Source of the DNA: an uncultured Solirubrobacterales bacterium
GTDB taxonomy: Bacteria > Actinomycetota > Thermoleophilia > Solirubrobacterales > Thermoleophilaceae
Direction of reading: 5' to 3'
NCBI GenBank assembly: GCA_902806245.1
Contig: CADCVU010000088.1
Location: 1-40,022 of the forward strand
Length of the DNA: 40,022 bases
The notes beneath the pieces were generated by a model. It ran no database searches and had not been told where the DNA came from. It saw only the letters and a program-made list of their open reading frames with translations. This document shows positions 27,254 through 36,240 of the stretch, in pieces; position 1 is the first letter of the stretch, and every line of letters starts with the position of its first letter. Position numbers and translations under genes: made by a program.

Positions 27254-28813
27254 CTACGCCGTCGTCGCGTCGGGGGGCCTGCCGCCCGAGGCCGCGAGCT
27301 CGGGCGGGACGGTCTCCGGCCTGCGGCTAAAGAACTCCGGGTGCCCGCCGGCCCGCCACCCGAGCATGAGGACCAACCCGAGCAGCAGGAAGCCGAGTCC
27401 GATGACGAGCGGCGGGGCGACCCCGAGCCAGGTTGCCCCGGTCTCGGAGTTGTCCTCCGGGTTGACGACGAACTCGATCACCGCGCGCACGAAGAGAAAG
27501 GCCAGCACGAGCGCGCCGATCAGTGGGGCGACTCCGATCAACAAGAGGTTCCTGGCCGATCTCAGGATCTCGCGCCGGTAGTAGACGATGCACGCGAAGC
27601 CGGTCAGCGAGTAATAAAAGGCGATCAGCAGCGACAGCGCGAGCAGGGTCTGCAGAAGGAAGTCCTCCAGCGCACTGTTGAGGACCACATACCAGAGCAT
27701 CGCCACCGCGCCGACGGCGACCGTGGCCACGTGCGGGGTACGGAAGCGGGGATGGACGCGGCCGAGCGCCTGCGGGAGCGCGTGCTGGTGGGCCATCGAC
27801 AGCAGCGTCCGCGAGGCGGGAAGGATCGTGGTCTGAGTCGAGGCGATGGCCGAGAAGACGACGCCGAGCACCACGAGCTTGTCGAGGGGCGAGCCGAGCA
27901 CCGCGGTGGCCGTGGTCGAGAGGATGGCCTCGTCCTCGAAGCGCGACGTCGCCCCCGGACCCAGGAACCCGATGACGGCGACGGTCACGCCGAGGTAGGT
28001 CACCAGCAGGACCACCGTCGAGAGGATGGCGGCGAGCCCGGGTGACCTGGTCGGGTTCTCGGTCTCCTCGGTCAGGTTCACGCAGCTCTCCCAGCCCCAG
28101 TACACGAACACGCTCACCAACAGTCCGCCCACGACGAAGTCGTTGAGCGACGGAGCGCCGAACGGGTTGAACCAGTTGAGCGACGGGGTCGCCGAACCGG
28201 GCGGCGCGTCGCCGCTGAAGACCTTGACGATCGCCACCACCGCGAAGAGCAGGAGCGCGGAGATCTGGACGACGATCATCGCGTTCTGGACCCGCGCCGA
28301 GAGGTGCGTGCCGGCGACCGTGACGGCGGTGAGAACGACGATCGCCGCGACCGCGAGGGCCATCACCGCCCACTTGGACCCGGCGGCGGCGTCCCAGCCC
28401 ACGAGCTCGAAGAGGTAGCGCGCCCCCACGTCGGCCAGCGAGCCGATGATCAGCAGCCCCGTCAGCACGACCGCCCAGCCGCCGATCCAGCCGACGTAGG
28501 GCCCCATCGCCCGCGTGACCCACGAGAAGGTGGTCCCGCAGTCGGGATCGACGCGATTCATCCAGAAGAAGGCCGCCGCGATGAAGAACATCGGGACAAA
28601 GGCGACGAGCAGGGCCGCGGGCGCCACCAGCCCGAGCGCGGCGACGATCGACCCGAGCACCGCCGCCAGCGAGTAGGCCGGCGCGGTCGAGGCGACTCCG
28701 ACCACCAGTCCCTCGCCGAGGCCGATCGCGTTGGGGACGAGCCCCTTCCTGCCGGGTCGCGCGGACTCGTCGATCGCGGGGGCCGGAGTCGGTGAGGCGG
28801 AGGCGCTGGTCAT
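27254..28813 (-). CDS. APC-family amino acid permease
   Basis: [91 protein letters not shown]; many TM segments; ATG at 28813. Confidence 0.93.
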   Translation of the reverse strand: MTSASASPTPAPAIDESARPGRKGLVPNAIGLGEGLVVGVASTAPAYSLAAVLGSIVAALGLVAPAALLVAFVPMFFIAAAFFWMNRVDPDCGTTFSWVTRAMGPYVGWIGGWAVVLTGLLIIGSLADVGARYLFELVGWDAAAGSKWAVMALAVAAIVVLTAVTVAGTHLSARVQNAMIVVQISALLLFAVVAIVKVFSGDAPPGSATPSLNWFNPFGAPSLNDFVVGGLLVSVFVYWGWESCVNLTEETENPTRSPGLAAILSTVVLLVTYLGVTVAVIGFLGPGATSRFEDEAILSTTATAVLGSPLDKLVVLGVVFSAIASTQTTILPASRTLLSMAHQHALPQALGRVHPRFRTPHVATVAVGAVAMLWYVVLNSALEDFLLQTLLALSLLIAFYYSLTGFACIVYYRREILRSARNLLLIGVAPLIGALVLAFLFVRAVIEFVVNPEDNSETGATWLGVAPPLVIGLGFLLLGLVLMLGWRAGGHPEFFSRRPETVPPELAASGGRPPDATTA

Positions 28814-28902
28814 CGAGTTGTCCCCGCAACATAACGGCCTCGCGGCGATCGAGCCTCGCTCGAGATCTCCACCCACCGTCCGCCTGAGGGGGGTCAACAG
28901 GC

Positions 28903-30800
28903 TCAGCGCCTGACGGCGAACGACCACGTCCTCTTGCTGGCGAGCGGATTTCCCGCCGGGTCCTTGATGCCCGTCGTAACCGTCGTCGTGTAGGTCGCTC
29001 CTCGCCTCAGGGCGTTGCGCGGATCGAGCTTCGCCCGCTTGCGGGCGGCGTCGTAGGTCACGGTTGCCGTGACCGGCGTTGTGGTTCCCCTGCGGACGAG
29101 CTTCACGGTCGTCTTCGTGACCGTGCTCGACCGGACTCCCTCCGAGAACGTCGCGAAGACGTTCGCGGCCGGCGCGACGCCGGTCGCCCGAGGAGATGGG
29201 CTCGAACCGGTGACCTTGGGCGCGACGGTATCGACCCTCCAGCTGCGGCTGGCCGGCGTCGCGTCGCGGTTGCCGGCCGCGTCGGTGGCGGCCACCTCGA
29301 TCGTGTGAGAGCCCTGGCTCAGCCCGGAGTAGGCCTTGGGCGATCCGCAGCCCTCCCAAGAGCCTCGATCGCGACGGCACTGGAAGCTCGAGCCCGGCTC
29401 CGACGAGGCGAAGCCGAAGCTCGCGCTCGTCGAGCGCACCGTCCCGGAGGGACCTGTGGTGATCGAGGTGCTGGGGGCGGTCGTGTCCGTAGACCTGACC
29501 GTCCACGTGCGCGAGGCGGGCGTCGTATCCGCGTTCCCGGCGGCGTCGACCGCCCGCACCTCGAAGGTGTGCGATCCGCCGCTAAGCCCGGAGACCACAT
29601 GCCGGTCACCCGGGCCGGAGCAGGGTCCGAACGGGCCGCCGTCGATTCGGCACTCGAAGCGGACACCTCCAGGGCTCGAGAACTCGAACCTTGCGCTTGT
29701 CTGCTCGGTGGTTGAGCCCTGGCCGGGACCGGCGAGGACGCTCGTCTCCGGCGGCGTGCGGTCGACCTCCCAGTTGCGGCTGGCCATCGGGCTGGTGTTC
29801 CCGGCCCGGTCGACCGCCACGACCCCGAACGTGTAGAAGCCATCGTTGAGCCCGGAGGCCGTGTAGCCGTTCTGGCCGAGCACGGTTGCGTCGGGGCCGC
29901 GTTCACTCCGCAGCGGAACTCAACTCCCGCCTCCGTGGAGGAGAAGTTGAACTTGGCGCTCGTCGCGTTGGTCGGCTTACCCTCGGCCGGACCTCCGGTG
30001 ACCGTCGGCGGATTCGCCGGAGGAGTGCGGTCGATGGTGAACGACCGCCTCGCGACGGCGCTCTCGACGCCGTTCGGGTCAACCGCCTGGACGTCCAGGG
30101 TGTAGCGCCCTTCGGAAAGGGGGGATTGCACGGAGCCGAACAGCGAGAAGCCCCGGCTGCGGTTGGGGTCGGCGGGGTCCGCCCCGAGCCTGCAGGCCTG
30201 CCACACGCCGCCGTTCTGGCTGCACCGGAAGCCCACCGGGCCCGCGACGCTGTTGACCGCGTAGAAGTAATAGCCGGTGTAGGGGCCGTTCGAGTGGCGA
30301 TCGTCCGGGTGGTCGAACGTCACGACCGGTCGGACGGTCAGGGTCTTGGTGCTGGTGTCCGATCCGGCGTCGCTCGTCACCCTCACGCCCACCGAGCGAG
30401 CCCCGGCTAGGGCGTAGGAGCGGGTGAGGGTCGCGGTCGTCCCGCCGTCGACCTCGTAACCGTTGGAGATGTCGCCGTCGGCGTTCCACTCGTAGCGGGT
30501 GATCGACTGGTCCGTCCCGCCGGTGCTGCCGCCGGTGGACGCCGATGCGTCGAAGGTGACGCTCTGCCCGGTCTCGGCCGGATTGGGCGAGACGGTCAGG
30601 ACGGCCGTCGCCGGGTCGGTCTCGATCGGCGGCGGCTCACAGGGATCCTCGCGGGGACACGCCGCGCTCGCGGCCACCGCTGAGCCCAGGAGCGTGACGA
30701 GGGCGGCCGACAGCGCCACCAGCGCCGCGAGGCTGCGCGGGATGCCGTCGAGCAGCGACTTCTCGGTCACCGGGCTCGACATAGAAGTGTACGAACTCAT
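28903..30800 (-). pseudogene. Secreted PKD/Ig-like repeat protein with C-terminal Big_5-like domain, split by one frameshift
   Basis: Signal peptide (LAALVALSAALVTLLGSAVAASA), PKD-like PNPAETGQSVTFDASAS.., repeated ..FRC/FEC/FQC..C.. modules with SGLSxGSHTxEVxAxDAAGNxDxTPASRxW; C-terminal PSPRATGVAPAANVFATFSEGV..IKDPAGNPLASKRTWSF. Frames 29319..30854 and 28903..29883 join near 29885-29895 by one base. Confidence 0.8.
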
Positions 30801-31099
30801 CTCGATCTCCTTACAGAAAGAGGGTCTAACGCGTAGAAGTACGTCCAAGGTCAACTCGATAAGTCAAGGTAACTTCAGAGGCGGGGTCCGCGGAGGGGGG
30901 TAAACCGAACTCCTGGAGTGAGGGGGACTCGAGACCGCCGGAGCGGACGCGATGAGGGACCAGCTCTAAGCCGCCCCGCCCGGTTGTGAACGCCGAGGCG
31001 CCGCCTGAGGCGCGCGCGCGAACTTCTTACAGATGGTGCCGGTGGCCGAGCCCGGCGCTGCCCGCCCGCCTCCGTCTCCTCGCCGAGCTGCCGAGCCGT

Positions 31100-31921
31100 T
31101 CAGGCCGGCGGCAGCTGCGTGATGGTCCAACCTTCGTCCTCGTCGTAGCGGAGCTGGAGGGGCTCGCGTCCGCCGGGACCGCGCACCGTCGCCAGACCCC
31201 GGGTCAGGTCGATGCTTGTACGCAGCTCGAGGCCATCGACGTCGGTGTCCGAGATCCGGGCGCCGTCGTAGCTGAAGCTGCCTCCCGGCGAGCGGTCGAT
31301 CGCGGCGGCCTGGGCCTCGACGAAATCCTCACAGCTTCCCGTGGTACCGAATTGGCGGGAGCCCGGCCCGGAGGCGAGCTGGCGCCGGGGGCCGGCCGCG
31401 AGCACCTCGCACGCGTCGTCGCCCTCACCCTCGACCATGGCGCCGAGGTACTCCTTCACCGTCGCCTCGGCCCCGTCGATGTCCCGCGAGTCGCCGGTGC
31501 CTCCGCTCGCGAGGCCGATCGTGAACAGAGCGACCGCGAGGAGCGACAGAACGGCGGCGATGAGCCCGAGGGTGAGCCCGGCGATCGCGAGCCCGCGCCC
31601 GCGGGCAGTCGCGCCCCGGTCGACGCGCCGCTTCCCGACGAGCCCCAGGACGAACCCGGTGACGCCGAGCACGAGCGTGAGCGGTGAAAGGAGGCCTATT
31701 GAGAAGAGCAGCAGGATGAGCGCCGCGAGCCCGAGCACGAAGCCGGCCACGGCAATGCCGTTGCCCGGAGGCTGAGCGGCGGGGCCGAAGCCGCCGGACG
31801 GAGGCGGGGGCGAGGCGGGGCGCGGCGGCTCCCCGGGCGGCGGCGAGGCGGGCACGCCGGACTGTGGCGAGGAGGGTGGCGACTGCTCGAAGGTGCTCAT
31901 AAGGGAGTTTTGTGCTTTCAC
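31100..31921 (-). CDS. DUF4190-like membrane protein with Pro-rich N-terminus and extracytoplasmic domain
   Basis: PPGNGIAVAGFVLGLAALILLLFSIGLLSPLTLVLGVTGFVLGLVGKRRVDRGATARGRGLAIAGLTLGLIAAVLSLLAVALF. GTG at 31921 (ATG at 31900 alternative). Confidence 0.75.
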   Translation of the reverse strand: MKAQNSLMSTFEQSPPSSPQSGVPASPPPGEPPRPASPPPPSGGFGPAAQPPGNGIAVAGFVLGLAALILLLFSIGLLSPLTLVLGVTGFVLGLVGKRRVDRGATARGRGLAIAGLTLGLIAAVLSLLAVALFTIGLASGGTGDSRDIDGAEATVKEYLGAMVEGEGDDACEVLAAGPRRQLASGPGSRQFGTTGSCEDFVEAQAAAIDRSPGGSFSYDGARISDTDVDGLELRTSIDLTRGLATVRGPGGREPLQLRYDEDEGWTITQLPPA

Positions 31922-32028
31922 GTCTCCGTCCTCTCTGTCCGTCGGCTGGCTACGCTGCCCACCTTCGCCGACCGGGCGACGGCGTTGGATACGGCGAGCA
32001 TGCAGACGCGGGTGTGGCTAACCGCCCT
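31922..32028 (-). promoter_or_regulatory. Leader motif copy A (candidate structured 5' UTR)
   Basis: Minus strand AGGGCGGTTAGCCACAC at 32028-32012, 107 nt before GTG 31921; related to copies B and C. Confidence 0.55.
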
Positions 32029-32125
32029 CCGTCCGTCCGGACATACCGGTGCGGTGGCCGACCGCAACGTCCTCGGTGGAGAGTTCGAGCTCTGCGGTAC
32101 CGACCCCGTCACCGGCTTCTATCGG

Positions 32126-32147
32126 GGCCCGTGCTGCAGCACGGGCC
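32126..32147. repeat. 22-bp perfect palindrome (possible terminator of the DNRLRE gene)
   Basis: GGCCCGTGCTGCAGCACGGGCC equals its reverse complement; intergenic. Confidence 0.6.
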
Positions 32148-32290
32148 GAAGACCGGGGAAGTCACACGATCTGCGCGGTGGTGACGGTCCCTGAAACCCG
32201 GCGGTCTTCGACCGACACGAAGCGGGGGGCCACGTCGATTCGGCGTGACCCCCGGCTTGCGTCCGGCGGCCGTGCGTCCGCGTTCGCAGC

Positions 32291-33934
32291 TCAGCTCCCC
32301 GGCTGCTCGTAGTCGATGGCGAGGAAGGGCGTCCGCGAGCCGCTCGCGTAGTTGCCCGAGCGGAACTTCCGCCAACTGAAGGTGTCCCGCCTGGCCTCGT
32401 CCTGAGGCTGGATGCGGACCCCGTGGTTGGGTACCTCGTTGTCGACCCACTTCTGGGCCAGCGAGGTGATCGGAAACCCGACCCAGCCCGCCGGGCAGGC
32501 GGAGCTGTAGCCCTTCGCGCTGTGCGAGGAGCCGTAGCGCGCCCCTACCGCGGGCTGCCTGGCCCACGTCGCCGAGGTCACGCCCCAGCTATCCGCGACG
32601 CGGTGGACCACGGTCGTGCGCGGCTGACACGACCACGACCAGTGGTTGTAGAGGCCGAGGGACGCGGAGGTGACCCGCGCGCCCCGCGGGATGCCGTCGA
32701 GCCCGTTGCTTCCATCGCCGGCCCGCCGGGGGAAGCGGATGAGGCTGCGGTGGAGGTTGCGGCCGTTGTAGCTGCCCGACCTGAGCTCGGTGCTCTTGCC
32801 GTAGTTTGCACTCGGCGAGTCGGACGATACGTAGGTGTCCGCGTTGGTCGTCAGGTTGGCGAGGGTGGCGATGGTCACCGGTCCCTCGGCCGAGCGCAGG
32901 AACGCCTGGTCGGGGCGGAGCTCGAGGACCTGCCTCCCGCCGTGATCGACGAGCCGGGTCGCGACCCGGGCCTGGCGGAGCGGCTCCTGGCTATGGCGAC
33001 CGACCTTCTCACCCCACATTTGGGCGGGGTCGGCGACCGCAACGCGCCTGCCCCGCTCGTCGCGGAGCTCCAGGCGCTCGTCGGCGGTGAGCCGTGCCCT
33101 GAGGCCTCGGAGCTCGAGCCCGAAGCGCAGCACGAGCGCCCCGCGGGGGGCGGGGCGCACGACGACGCGCTCCTCGAAGCCCTGCGCCCGCGCCGAGAGC
33201 GCCAGGTCGACTCCAGGCTCGACGTCCCGGTAGGTCGCCTGGGCGCCGCCGAGCTCGGGCCGCGGGAGCCGCTCGCCCTTCCAGTTGAGCCCGAGAGCGC
33301 CCTGCTCCCCCTCGATGCGGGCGAGCGAGCGGTCGCCTCCATCCGAGAAGGCCAGCTCGGTCGCGGCGGCCTTCGGGCGTAGTTTCCCGTCGGCGTCCTC
33401 GAGATCCACGTCGAGCCCTCGCCACCGTCCACCCTCGCGGATGCGGACCGGAGCGCTGTAGAGCTTTGCGCTGCGGCTCCCCGACGGGTCGACGAAGATC
33501 GAGCGGGTCTCGGTGCGAAGGCCGAGAACCTCGACCGGCCGGCCGAGCGACCTCGCTCGCCGGGCGGCCTGCCCGGCGGTCGGGCGCTCCTCGAGGAAGG
33601 CCTCGTCGAGCGCAGTGACGGCGGCATCCGACGCGGCGGGCTCGCCGCCTCGCTCGCTCCCGACGGCGACCGACAGCGCGCCTCCGGTGGCGAGACCGCA
33701 GGCGAGCGCTCCCGCGAGGAGCGCGCGCCGCAGCGGGCTGTCCAAGGCGCCTCGAAAGCGGCGTCTGAGTTCGGGGGCTGCGGTGGGATTGGATGCGGGA
33801 TCGTGCGATTCCATGGGGTCGGCTCCTCTCTGAGCGTTCGTGATCTCGGCCGGCTCGATCGGAGATCGGCTGGCGTGGGCGGCGCGGACCTGGAGGGCGG
33901 TCACGGCTCTCCCGTCCGAGCGAATGCTGGTCAT
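32291..33934 (-). CDS. Secreted DNRLRE-domain cell-surface protein
   Basis: N-terminal hydrophobic segment LRRALLAGALACGLATGGALSVAVG; C-terminal NADTYVSSDSPSANYGKSTELRSGSYNGRNLHRSLIRFPRRAG..VTSASLGLYNHWSW..VHRVADSWGVTSATWARQPAV is DNRLRE-like. ATG at 33934 or 33814. Confidence 0.82.
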   Translation of the reverse strand: MTSIRSDGRAVTALQVRAAHASRSPIEPAEITNAQRGADPMESHDPASNPTAAPELRRRFRGALDSPLRRALLAGALACGLATGGALSVAVGSERGGEPAASDAAVTALDEAFLEERPTAGQAARRARSLGRPVEVLGLRTETRSIFVDPSGSRSAKLYSAPVRIREGGRWRGLDVDLEDADGKLRPKAAATELAFSDGGDRSLARIEGEQGALGLNWKGERLPRPELGGAQATYRDVEPGVDLALSARAQGFEERVVVRPAPRGALVLRFGLELRGLRARLTADERLELRDERGRRVAVADPAQMWGEKVGRHSQEPLRQARVATRLVDHGGRQVLELRPDQAFLRSAEGPVTIATLANLTTNADTYVSSDSPSANYGKSTELRSGSYNGRNLHRSLIRFPRRAGDGSNGLDGIPRGARVTSASLGLYNHWSWSCQPRTTVVHRVADSWGVTSATWARQPAVGARYGSSHSAKGYSSACPAGWVGFPITSLAQKWVDNEVPNHGVRIQPQDEARRDTFSWRKFRSGNYASGSRTPFLAIDYEQPGS

Positions 33935-34037
33935 CTCGGTCCTCTCCGGGGGGTGAAGCATCTGGCCGTACCCTCACCCTTGGGAGGCACGCTTTCCGTA
34001 CGGAGACCCCGCGGACCGGCGTGCGGCTAACCGCCCT
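33935..34037 (-). promoter_or_regulatory. Leader motif copy B (candidate structured 5' UTR)
   Basis: Minus strand AGGGCGGTTAGCCGCAC at 34037-34021, 103 nt before ATG 33934; downstream GGAGAGGA Shine-Dalgarno-like element. Confidence 0.6.
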
Positions 34038-34137
34038 GTGGCGGTCGCGCTGGGGCACGCCGAAGCGCTTCGAAGGCGGGCCGGCGTACGGGTAGCCCCA
34101 CCCTCACCGCCTCCTGCTCCGTCACAATCATCCTCAA

Positions 34138-34491
34138 GTGCCCATGACCGTCCTGATCGTCGATGACCACGAGAGCTTCCGCTCGAGTGCCCGCCTGCTG
34201 CTCGAGTCCGAGGGCTTCGAGGTGGTCGGGGAGGCCTGGGACGGCGTCTCGGGTCTCCGGGCGGTGGCCGAGCTGCACCCACAGCTCGTCCTCCTCGACG
34301 TCCAGCTGCCCGATGTCGACGGCTTCGACGTCGCCGCCCGGCTCACCGGACAGGACGATGCCCCGCAGGTCGTGCTCACCTCGAGCCGCGAGTTCACCGA
34401 CATCGAGCCGCTGGTTCACCGCAGCGGAGCACGCGGCTTCGTCGCCAAGAGCGAGCTTTCCGAGGAGGCGCTAACAGCGGTCCTCCGCTGA
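34138..34491 (+). CDS. Response regulator, receiver domain only
   Basis: MTVLIVDDHESFRSSARLLLESEGFEVVGEAWDGVSGLRAVAELHPQLVLLDVQLPDVDGFDVAARLT..; no output domain before the stop. Confidence 0.9.
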   Translation: MPMTVLIVDDHESFRSSARLLLESEGFEVVGEAWDGVSGLRAVAELHPQLVLLDVQLPDVDGFDVAARLTGQDDAPQVVLTSSREFTDIEPLVHRSGARGFVAKSELSEEALTAVLR

Positions 34492-34507
34492 GGCGCGGCA
34501 GCCTGGC

Positions 34508-35146
34508 ATGCGCGTAGTGATCGCCGAGGACTCCGTGCTGCTCCGCGAGGGGTTAGCCCGGCTGCTCGAGGACTCGGGCTTCGAGGTCGTCGCCCGGGCC
34601 GGCGATGGCGAAGACCTGATCCGCAAGGTCTTCGCCCATAAGCCCGACGTGGCCATCGTCGACGTGCGCATGCCGCCGACCAACACCGACGAGGGACTTC
34701 GCGCCGCCCGGCGCATCCGCGAGGAGCTCCCGGACACGAGCGTGCTCGTCTTGTCGCAGTACGCCGAGGAGGAGTACGCCGCCGAGCTGATCGGCGAACG
34801 GGCCGCCGGGGTCGGCTACCTGCTCAAGGACCGGATCGCCGAGGTGGATAACTTCACCGACGCGGTGCGGCGCGTGGCCGCCGGCGGGTCTGCCCTCGAC
34901 CCTGAGATCGTCTCGCTCATGCTCGGCCGCAGGCGGCAGCCGCTCGATGAGCTCACCCCTCGCGAGCGGGAAGTGCTCGCCCTCATGGCCGAGGGCCGGT
35001 CGAACCAGGCGATCGCAGAGACGCAGGTGGTCACCGAGCGGGCGGTCGAGAAGCACGTCACGAGCATCTTCGGCAAGCTCGACCTGCCGCCGACCGGGGA
35101 GACCCACCGCCGGGTCCTGGCGGTGCTCGCCTACCTAAGGTCCTGA
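34508..35146 (+). CDS. NarL/LuxR-family response regulator
   Basis: MRVVIAEDSVLLREGLARLLEDSGFEVVARAGDGEDLIRKV..VAIVDVRMPP.. plus LTPREREVLALMAEGRSNQAIAETQVVTERAVEKHVTSIFGKLDL. Confidence 0.95.
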   Translation: MRVVIAEDSVLLREGLARLLEDSGFEVVARAGDGEDLIRKVFAHKPDVAIVDVRMPPTNTDEGLRAARRIREELPDTSVLVLSQYAEEEYAAELIGERAAGVGYLLKDRIAEVDNFTDAVRRVAAGGSALDPEIVSLMLGRRRQPLDELTPREREVLALMAEGRSNQAIAETQVVTERAVEKHVTSIFGKLDLPPTGETHRRVLAVLAYLRS

Positions 35147-35184
35147 GTCGCGCCGCGCGGCGGAGATCGCCCCCATCCTGCGAC

Positions 35185-36240
35185 TCAGCGGATGCCGCGC
35201 TGGGTCAGTCGCCGCACGCGGTCGACGTCGGGGCGGGTGACGAAGCTCGGACCGGTGGGCACGAGCGTTCCCCGCGCGGGCACGACTCCGTAGCGGCCCT
35301 GCTGAGCCAGGAACAGCACCGGCAGGTATCCCTGCAGGAACGGCTGCTGGTCGACGGCGAAGGTCAGGCGATAGGCCTCGAGCGCGTCGAGGACCTCGGG
35401 CGAGAGGTCGAAGCTCGCGACCTTTACGCGGCTGGTCAGGTACTCCTTGCGCAGCCCTTCGAGGGCCGGCGCGGCGCCTGCCGGCCCGAGCGTGAGCATC
35501 CCGTCGGCACGACGCTCGGTCACCGCTCTGGCAACCTCTCGCTCGGCCGCGGCCCGATCCTGGAGGTCGATCCGCAGCACATCCGTCGTGCTTCCCGCGC
35601 TACGCAGGGCGGCGGCGAAGCCCCGGCAGCGCTCCTCGAGCGCGACGTTGTCGCGCTCGTGCTCGACGCAGATGGCTCGCCGCACCCCGTGTCGGGCCAT
35701 GCGCTCGCCGGCGGCCTGGCCCGCCCGGCGGTCGGGCTGACCGACGTGGGCGAGCACGCCCAGCCGAGCGGCCGCGGCGGTGCCGGAGTTCATCGACACG
35801 ACGGGGATGCCGCTGCGCACAGCCGACCTGATCGCAGGGCCCAGCGCTCGAGAGTCGGGGACCGAGACGACCAGGCCGTCGGGTCGCGAGGCAACCGCCT
35901 CGCGAATCAGGCCGCGCATGCGCCCCATGTCGGTGCTGTCGGGGGCCGAGTAGGTGACGGACACGCCGAGCTCACGCGAGGCCTGCTGGATGCCGGAGTT
36001 GACGACCGCCCAGAAGGGATCCGAGGCCTGGCCGTGCGTGACGACGGCAATGCGCATGCGGCCGGAGCGCCGCTGCCCGACCGCCGGCGCTGCGGCAGCG
36101 CTCAGCGTGGGTGCCGGCTCGGCGCGCGCGGTGGGCAGCCGAAGATCGGGCTCCCGGCGGTGCTCGACCCTGCCGCAGCCAGCAAGGCCGGCCACGAGTC
36201 CCGTGACCATCAGCGCCAAGACGATGGCGCGAAGTCTCAC
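35185..36240 (-). CDS. Periplasmic (ribose/LacI-type) substrate-binding lipoprotein
   Basis: Lipobox-like LVAGLAGCG; RIAVVTHGQASDPFWAVVNSGIQQASRELGVSVTYSAPDSTDMGRMRGLIREAVASRPDGLVVSVPD. GTG start overlaps the histidine kinase stop (GTGA). Confidence 0.88.
   Translation of the reverse strand: MRLRAIVLALMVTGLVAGLAGCGRVEHRREPDLRLPTARAEPAPTLSAAAAPAVGQRRSGRMRIAVVTHGQASDPFWAVVNSGIQQASRELGVSVTYSAPDSTDMGRMRGLIREAVASRPDGLVVSVPDSRALGPAIRSAVRSGIPVVSMNSGTAAAARLGVLAHVGQPDRRAGQAAGERMARHGVRRAICVEHERDNVALEERCRGFAAALRSAGSTTDVLRIDLQDRAAAEREVARAVTERRADGMLTLGPAGAAPALEGLRKEYLTSRVKVASFDLSPEVLDALEAYRLTFAVDQQPFLQGYLPVLFLAQQGRYGVVPARGTLVPTGPSFVTRPDVDRVRRLTQRGIR

Noticed and set aside
27254-29506. 750-aa ORF extending upstream of the amino acid permease
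   Set aside because: The extension is antisense-like, out-of-frame sequence across the Ig-like gene; ATG at 28813 fits the family start.
31922-34037. Assigning the leader motif to a known c-di-GMP or c-di-AMP riboswitch class
   Set aside because: The nearby GGDEF-EAL gene is tempting, but the conserved core does not match GEMM or ydaO consensus sequences as I remember them; left unassigned pending cmscan.
34551-34562. GGGGTTAGCCCGG resembling the leader core
   Set aside because: Lies inside the LuxR-type regulator coding sequence and lacks the flanking conserved blocks.
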